Shown one piece after another: positions 6,984-9,878 of a DNA stretch of 9,878 nt. The first letter of the stretch is position 1. Each line of letters opens with the position of its first letter. The translations under genes were made by a program, and so were the position numbers. Source of the stretch: Candidatus Omnitrophota bacterium (GTDB lineage: Bacteria > Omnitrophota > Gorgyraeia > 2-01-FULL-45-10). A model generated the notes under the pieces. The model searched no databases, was not told the origin of the DNA, and saw only the letters and a list, made by a program, of their open reading frames with translations. The stretch lies in assembly GCA_016214245.1 (NCBI GenBank), contig JACROW010000107.1, positions 1-9,878 of the forward strand. The letters are read 5' to 3'.

Positions 6984-7052
6984 ATGGTTTCCTACAGTAT
7001 GCTAATTATAGTATATCAATGCAGCAACTTAAAAAGGAGAATAGAATGGTAA
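6975..7052 (+). CDS. Possible 25-codon upstream ORF / leader peptide overlapping the recA start
   Basis: An ATG at 6975 is preceded by AAGGGGGTGAT (6962-6972), which can pair over 11 consecutive bases with the usual 16S rRNA 3' end if one G-U pair is allowed. The spacing from the G-run to ATG is 6 nt. The ORF encodes [20 protein letters not shown] followed by RRIEW and ends with TAA at 7050-7052, overlapping the recA ATG (7046) by 7 bp, an arrangement seen in coupled leader peptides. I recognise no family. Against it, the predicted recA promoter lies inside the ORF, so a transcript from that promoter would lack its start codon; an upstream promoter would be needed, and only weak candidates are visible. 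Confidence 0.25.
   Translation: MYNMVSYSMLIIVYQCSNLKRRIEW
6997..7016. promoter_or_regulatory. Imperfect 20-bp palindrome just downstream of the recA transcription start
   Basis: GTATGCTA (6997-7004) and TAGTATAT (7009-7016) form an inverted repeat around ATTA; in RNA it would be an 8-bp stem with two G-U pairs. It starts about 7 bases after the predicted transcription start, a typical place for a repressor operator. AGTAT also occurs as a direct repeat here (6996 and 7010). A LexA-like operator with a lineage-specific motif is possible, but this is inference. Confidence 0.35.
7034..7039 (+). promoter_or_regulatory. Ribosome-binding site that fixes the recA start
   Basis: AAGGAG lies 6 nt before the ATG at 7046, which is ideal spacing. 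The in-frame ATG at 7019 has no such sequence before it, so this site favours 7046 as the start of recA. It is the clearest Shine-Dalgarno serving a recognised gene in the window. Confidence 0.85.
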
Positions 7053-8101
7053 GGACAAAATCGAAAGAGAAAGAAGAGGGAAAAGAAGAGAGAAGAGAAG
7101 AGATTAAGAACGTAACGCAGGAAGAAAGGACAAAGGCGCTCGATCTGGCTTTAGAGCAGATTGAAAAACATTTTGGCAAGGGCGCTATAATGAAGCTGGG
7201 CCAGGATTTTAAGCTCGATGTCCCTGCTATCTCAACAGGTTCCATCACAATTGACGTGGCCTTGGGTGTCGGCGGCGTGCCGCGCGGGAGGGTCGTTGAG
7301 ATCTTCGGCCCTGAGGCGAGCGGGAAGACGACGCTCACTTTAAGCATAATCGCCAACGCGCAGAAGGCAGGCGGTCAGGCCGCTTTCATTGACGCGGAGC
7401 ATGCCTTTGACCCCGGCTATGCGAAAAGAATAGGTGTTAACCTTGACAATCTTTTAATGTCGCAGCCGGACACAGGAGAGCAGGCGCTGGAGATATCGGA
7501 GACGCTTGTGAGGTCGAATGCCGTAGATGTTATCGTCATCGATTCTGTTGCTGCGTTGACGCTTCGAGCGGAGATAGAAGGCGCGATGGGCGAGTCCCAT
7601 ATGGGGTTACAGGCGCGTCTTATGAGCCAGGCCTTAAGAAAACTTTCGGGCGCGATATCAAAATCGAAGACATGCGTGATATTCATCAATCAGATCAGGG
7701 AGAAGATCGGCGTTATGTTCGGCAACCCTGAAACAACGCCGGGAGGCCGGGCGCTCAAATTTTATGCGTCGGTAAGGATTGATTTGAGGCGCATAGCATC
7801 CCTGAAAAAGGGCGAAGAGGTAGTGGGCAACCGCGTAAGGGCCTCGATAGTCAAAAATAAGGTCGCCCCGCCGTTCAGAAAAGCGGAATTCGATATCATG
7901 TACGATGAGGGTATCTCGAAGGCTGGCAGTGTCCTTGACATGGCAGAGTCTCTCGGCATACTTCAAAAATCAGGCACATGGCTGATCTACGGCGAAGAAA
8001 AGCTGGGCCAGGGCAAGGAGAACGCACGGACTTACTTAAAAGAGAATCCAAAGGTTACTGCTAAACTGGAGAAAGAGATCAGGGATAAAGCGATAAAGTA
8101 G
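7046..8101 (+). CDS. recA: Recombinase A
   Basis: RecA forms ATP-dependent filaments on single-stranded DNA for homologous recombination, and activates LexA self-cleavage where an SOS system exists. With the start at 7046 the protein has 351 residues. Visible motifs are Walker A GPEASGKT (88-95), Glu118 in IDAEHA, Walker B VIVID (162-166), loop L1 in [16 protein letters not shown] (176-191) and loop L2 around 215-238 ([20 protein letters not shown]). An in-frame ATG at 7019 lacks a ribosome-binding site and would add nine atypical residues. The N-terminus has about 20 extra Lys/Glu/Arg-rich residues before the conserved [17 protein letters not shown]. The C-terminus ends in KEIRDKAIK without the acidic tail that modulates E. 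coli RecA. It has its own promoter and is followed after 2 bp by recX. Confidence 0.98.
   Translation: MVRTKSKEKEEGKEERREEIKNVTQEERTKALDLALEQIEKHFGKGAIMKLGQDFKLDVPAISTGSITIDVALGVGGVPRGRVVEIFGPEASGKTTLTLSIIANAQKAGGQAAFIDAEHAFDPGYAKRIGVNLDNLLMSQPDTGEQALEISETLVRSNAVDVIVIDSVAALTLRAEIEGAMGESHMGLQARLMSQALRKLSGAISKSKTCVIFINQIREKIGVMFGNPETTPGGRALKFYASVRIDLRRIASLKKGEEVVGNRVRASIVKNKVAPPFRKAEFDIMYDEGISKAGSVLDMAESLGILQKSGTWLIYGEEKLGQGKENARTYLKENPKVTAKLEKEIRDKAIK
7063..7103 (+). repeat. 41-nt uninterrupted purine tract in the 5' end of recA
   Basis: Every base from 7063 to 7103 is A or G, with recurring GAAGAG and GAGAAG units. It encodes most of the charged N-terminal extension (residues 7-19). Such low-complexity tracts can grow by slippage and can adopt triplex-type structures, but no function is shown here. 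Confidence 0.75.
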
Positions 8102-8102
8102 C

Positions 8103-8111
8103 TGTGGATAA
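8103..8111 (-). promoter_or_regulatory. Single consensus DnaA-box sequence at the recX start codon
   Basis: On the - strand the nine bases read TTATCCACA, the strict E. coli DnaA box. It covers the GTG GAT AA start of recX. It is a solitary copy inside coding sequence, so a role in origin function is unlikely. Chance is the simplest explanation, although single DnaA boxes can act in regulation. Confidence 0.2.
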
Positions 8112-8568
8112 GATTAAAGCTCGGGCTAAGAACAACGCCTATAGCCTCCTGCGCATAAGGCCGCGCAGCGAACACGAGATAAGACAACGGCTTAAACTAA
8201 AAGGCTACAACTATTTTGTAATAGATGATGTTGTAGAAAGCCTGAAGGGTAGCCGCGATATCGATGACGGAAAGTTCGCTAAATTCTGGGTCGATTCGCG
8301 GATGCACCTTAACCCTGTCGGCGATATCGTCCTGAAGCATGAATTGAAGGATAAGGGCATAGGCGATGCCATAATCGAAGCCACCTTAGAGGCTAAGGAT
8401 AAGACTTACGATGAATATGAGGTGGCTTTTAATATGGCGCGCGGGAGGTTCGAGCGCTTTAAGAAGATCGATAGGAGAAAGGCGGCGAAGCGGGTATACG
8501 ACTTTTTGTTGCGGCGCGGATTCAAGTACGAGAATGTGAGGAGAATAATAGAGGAATTGACACGATAG
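8104..8568 (+). CDS. recX: Regulatory protein RecX
   Basis: RecX binds RecA and modulates its filaments, usually by inhibiting or disassembling them. The 154-residue all-helical protein has three tandem three-helix repeats: about 5-67 (AYSLLRIRPRSEHEIRQRL, then DIDDGKFAKFWVDSR), 70-116 (NPVGDIVLKHELKDKGI) and 122-154 (AAKRVYDFLLRRGFKYENV). The pairing of D-x-KFA-x-x-W with R and L-x-x-EL-x-x-KGI is characteristic. The frame is closed upstream by a stop at 8086-8088, so GTG at 8104 is the first start. It begins 2 bp after the recA stop with no good Shine-Dalgarno, pointing to translational coupling and lower expression than recA. The next gene, alaS, starts 7 bp after its stop. Confidence 0.94.
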   Translation: MDKIKARAKNNAYSLLRIRPRSEHEIRQRLKLKGYNYFVIDDVVESLKGSRDIDDGKFAKFWVDSRMHLNPVGDIVLKHELKDKGIGDAIIEATLEAKDKTYDEYEVAFNMARGRFERFKKIDRRKAAKRVYDFLLRRGFKYENVRRIIEELTR

Positions 8569-8575
8569 TAACGTA

Positions 8576-9878
8576 ATGAAAACCGATGCTATAAGACAGT
8601 TGTTTCTCGATTTTTTCCGCTCCAAAGGCCATGAGATAGTGCCGAGCGATTCGCTCGTTCCCAAGGACGACCCGACGCTTCTATTCACCGGCGCAGGCAT
8701 GAACCAGTTTAAAGAGAAGTTCTTGGGTAGGCATACAACATATAAGCGGGCGGCCACATGCCAGAAATGCCTAAGGACAGCGGACCTAGAGAATGTCGGC
8801 AAGACGGCAGGCCATCACACATTTTTCGAGATGCTGGGCAATTTTTCTTTTGGGGATTATTTTAAGAAAGAAGCGATTCAATGGGCGTGGGAGTTTTTAA
8901 CTCGTAACTTAAAACTCAAAAGCCAAGATTTATGGGTTTCGGTCTATAAGGATGACGGCGAGGCGTACGATATCTGGAAAAATTCGATAAAAGTCCCTGA
9001 GTCCAGAATCATAAGATTAGGTGAAAAGGAGAACTTCTGGCCTTCTGAAGCGCCGACCAAAGGGCCCGATGGACCCTGCGGCCCCTGTTCCGAGATATTT
9101 TATGATTGGGGCAAGGACGTTGGCTGCGGTAAGACCAATTGCGACCCGGCTTGCGATTGCGGAAGGTTCGTTGAGGTTTGGAACCTGGTCTTTACGCAGT
9201 TCGACAGGCAGACCGATGGCACTTTATTGCCATTGCCGAATAAAAATATAGATACCGGCATGGGCCTCGAGAGACTATCTTCAGTGATGCAGGGCGTTAA
9301 AACAAATTTTGAGATTGATATTTTTAAGCCGATAATAAATGAGATAACTCAAAATTCAAAAGTCAGAATTCAAAAGTCAAAAGTGTATGCTGTTGCGGAT
9401 CACATTCGCGCCGTGACTTTCACGATAGCGGATGGGGTTATGCCGTCGAATGAGGAACGCGGATATGTTGTAAGAAAACTTATAAGATGTGCGGCTTCAC
9501 ACGGTAAGGACCTGGCAATAGAGACGCCTTTTTTATATAAGTTGGTCAGCGTCGTAGCGGAGCTTATGAAAGAACCGTATCCTGAGGTGTTGATGCGAAG
9601 AGACGACATCGCCCAGGTCATTAAAAGAGAGGAAGAGAATTTCCTCTTCGTGATAGATACACAACTACCGAAAGTAGAAGAGGCGTTCGAAAAGATAAAG
9701 GGCTCGAAAGATACCGGAAAACTAGCTCAAACCGCGTTCAATTTTTATGATACTTACGGAATGCCTTATGATATGCTCGAGGAGGCTGCTCGGAAGTACA
9801 GGCTGAAGATAGACCGTAAGGAATTCGATGATTTGCTGGATAAGCAAAGACAAAAGTCGCGCGCAAAAACCAAGATCA
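8576..9878 (+). CDS. alaS: Alanyl-tRNA synthetase, N-terminal part, 3' end outside window
   Basis: AlaRS charges tRNA-Ala with alanine. The frame stays open from ATG 8576 to the window end, giving 434 codons, about half of a typical 850-900 residue enzyme. The class II catalytic core is complete: SKGHEIVPSDSLVP, DPTLLFTGAGMNQFK (the usual TNAGM reads TGAGM), the nucleotide-binding block HHTFFEMLGNFSFGDYF, FWPSEAPTKGPDGPCGPCSEI, the Cys cluster Cys184, Cys189, Cys193, Cys195 common in bacterial forms, FVEVWNLVFTQFDR, and motif 3 DTGMGLER (226-233). The tRNA-recognition domain follows with VADHIRAVTFTIADGVMPSN and ends near FYDTYGMPYDMLEEA. The editing and C-Ala domains lie beyond the window. 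Two heptanucleotide-repeat tracts sit in its coding sequence. It is the third gene of the recA-recX-alaS unit; no strong Shine-Dalgarno precedes the start. Confidence 0.96.
   Translation, partial: MKTDAIRQLFLDFFRSKGHEIVPSDSLVPKDDPTLLFTGAGMNQFKEKFLGRHTTYKRAATCQKCLRTADLENVGKTAGHHTFFEMLGNFSFGDYFKKEAIQWAWEFLTRNLKLKSQDLWVSVYKDDGEAYDIWKNSIKVPESRIIRLGEKENFWPSEAPTKGPDGPCGPCSEIFYDWGKDVGCGKTNCDPACDCGRFVEVWNLVFTQFDRQTDGTLLPLPNKNIDTGMGLERLSSVMQGVKTNFEIDIFKPIINEITQNSKVRIQKSKVYAVADHIRAVTFTIADGVMPSNEERGYVVRKLIRCAASHGKDLAIETPFLYKLVSVVAELMKEPYPEVLMRRDDIAQVIKREEENFLFVIDTQLPKVEEAFEKIKGSKDTGKLAQTAFNFYDTYGMPYDMLEEAARKYRLKIDRKEFDDLLDKQRQKSRAKTKI
8898..8932 (+). repeat. Degenerate heptanucleotide repeat tract 1 inside alaS
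   Basis: Five 7-bp units can be laid end to end: TAACTCG, TAACTTA, AAACTCA, AAAGCCA and AGATTTA. They approximate the consensus AAAnTCA. The tract encodes the segment around LTRNLKLKSQDL, a surface stretch that varies between AlaRS proteins, with no change in length relative to the usual alignment. The units are divergent, so this tract is less certain than the second one. Confidence 0.5.
9345..9386 (+). repeat. Heptanucleotide repeat tract 2 inside alaS
   Basis: Six consecutive 7-bp units follow the pattern AAAnTCA: TAACTCA, AAATTCA, AAAGTCA, GAATTCA, AAAGTCA and AAAGTGT. They encode ITQNSKVRIQKSKVY, which occupies the variable loop just before the conserved VADHIRA block of AlaRS. Because 7 is not a multiple of 3, the frame is restored every 21 bp. 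The frame stays open throughout. The composition (A-rich, no G+C bias) differs from the flanking coding sequence. Confidence 0.75.

Larger units (their letters stand above)
6872..7045. other. Divergent cinA/recA intergenic regulatory region
   Basis: This 174-bp AT-rich stretch is the only sizeable non-coding region in the window. It contains the - strand promoter for cinA, the + strand promoter for recA, a small palindrome GCG-AAAA-CGC (6944-6953) just before the recA -35, an imperfect palindrome past the recA start site, and the recA ribosome-binding site. Neither the Gram-positive (GAAC-N4-GTTC type) nor the enterobacterial (CTGT-N8-ACAG) LexA box is present in it. Confidence 0.7.

Noticed and set aside
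7019..7045. In-frame ATG at 7019 as the recA start
   Set aside because: It has no ribosome-binding site, adds nine non-conserved residues, and the ATG at 7046 has AAGGAG at ideal spacing.
8386..8802. 138-codon - strand open frame across recX and alaS
   Set aside because: It is a shadow of two well-supported + strand genes with no recognisable domain.

Overview
The window is a compact, almost gap-free stretch of bacterial chromosome made of core housekeeping genes. The genes and layout (pnp, dut, a short SpoIIIE-type ftsK, a RodZ-like gene, rimO, pgsA, pgpA, cinA C-domain, recA, recX, alaS) recall the Firmicutes ftsK-rodZ-pgsA-cinA-recA order and the deltaproteobacterial/Thermotogae recA-recX-alaS order without matching either exactly. 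The presence of pgpA, moderate G+C and AT-rich heptamer repeats would suit an uncultured lineage such as Omnitrophota or another PVC-neighbouring phylum. That placement is inference from gene order and general impression, and no marker in the window proves it. The genetic code is standard: UGA ends several genes.

Region 1 (1-6350, + strand) reads as one long operon. It runs from the 3' part of pnp (RNA decay) through dut (dUTP clearance), ftsK (DNA translocase at the septum), a RodZ-like membrane HTH protein (cell shape), rimO (methylthiolation of ribosomal protein S12), pgsA and pgpA. The last two catalyse consecutive steps making phosphatidylglycerol. Gaps are at most 6 bp, and the last four junctions overlap (11 bp ftsK/rodZ if the GTG start is right, GTGA rodZ/rimO, ATGA rimO/pgsA, 17 bp pgsA/pgpA). 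No internal promoter or terminator is evident.

Region 2 (6374-6871, - strand) is a stand-alone CinA C-terminal (PncC-type) amidohydrolase gene. It is convergent with pgpA and divergent from recA. The divergent intergenic region (6872-7045) is the only real regulatory stretch. It holds a promoter for each direction, a palindrome just after the predicted recA transcription start, and a possible 25-codon upstream ORF with a very strong ribosome-binding sequence that overlaps the recA start codon.

Region 3 (7046-9878, + strand) is recA-recX-alaS, with alaS running off the end. The recA start is corrected here to the ATG at 7046. alaS carries two tracts of a 7-bp tandem repeat that are in the same phase and reading frame, which is the most unusual sequence pattern in the window.

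I see no mobile element, CRISPR array, RNA gene, defence system or obviously new gene cluster. The points worth following up are at the repeat and regulatory level.
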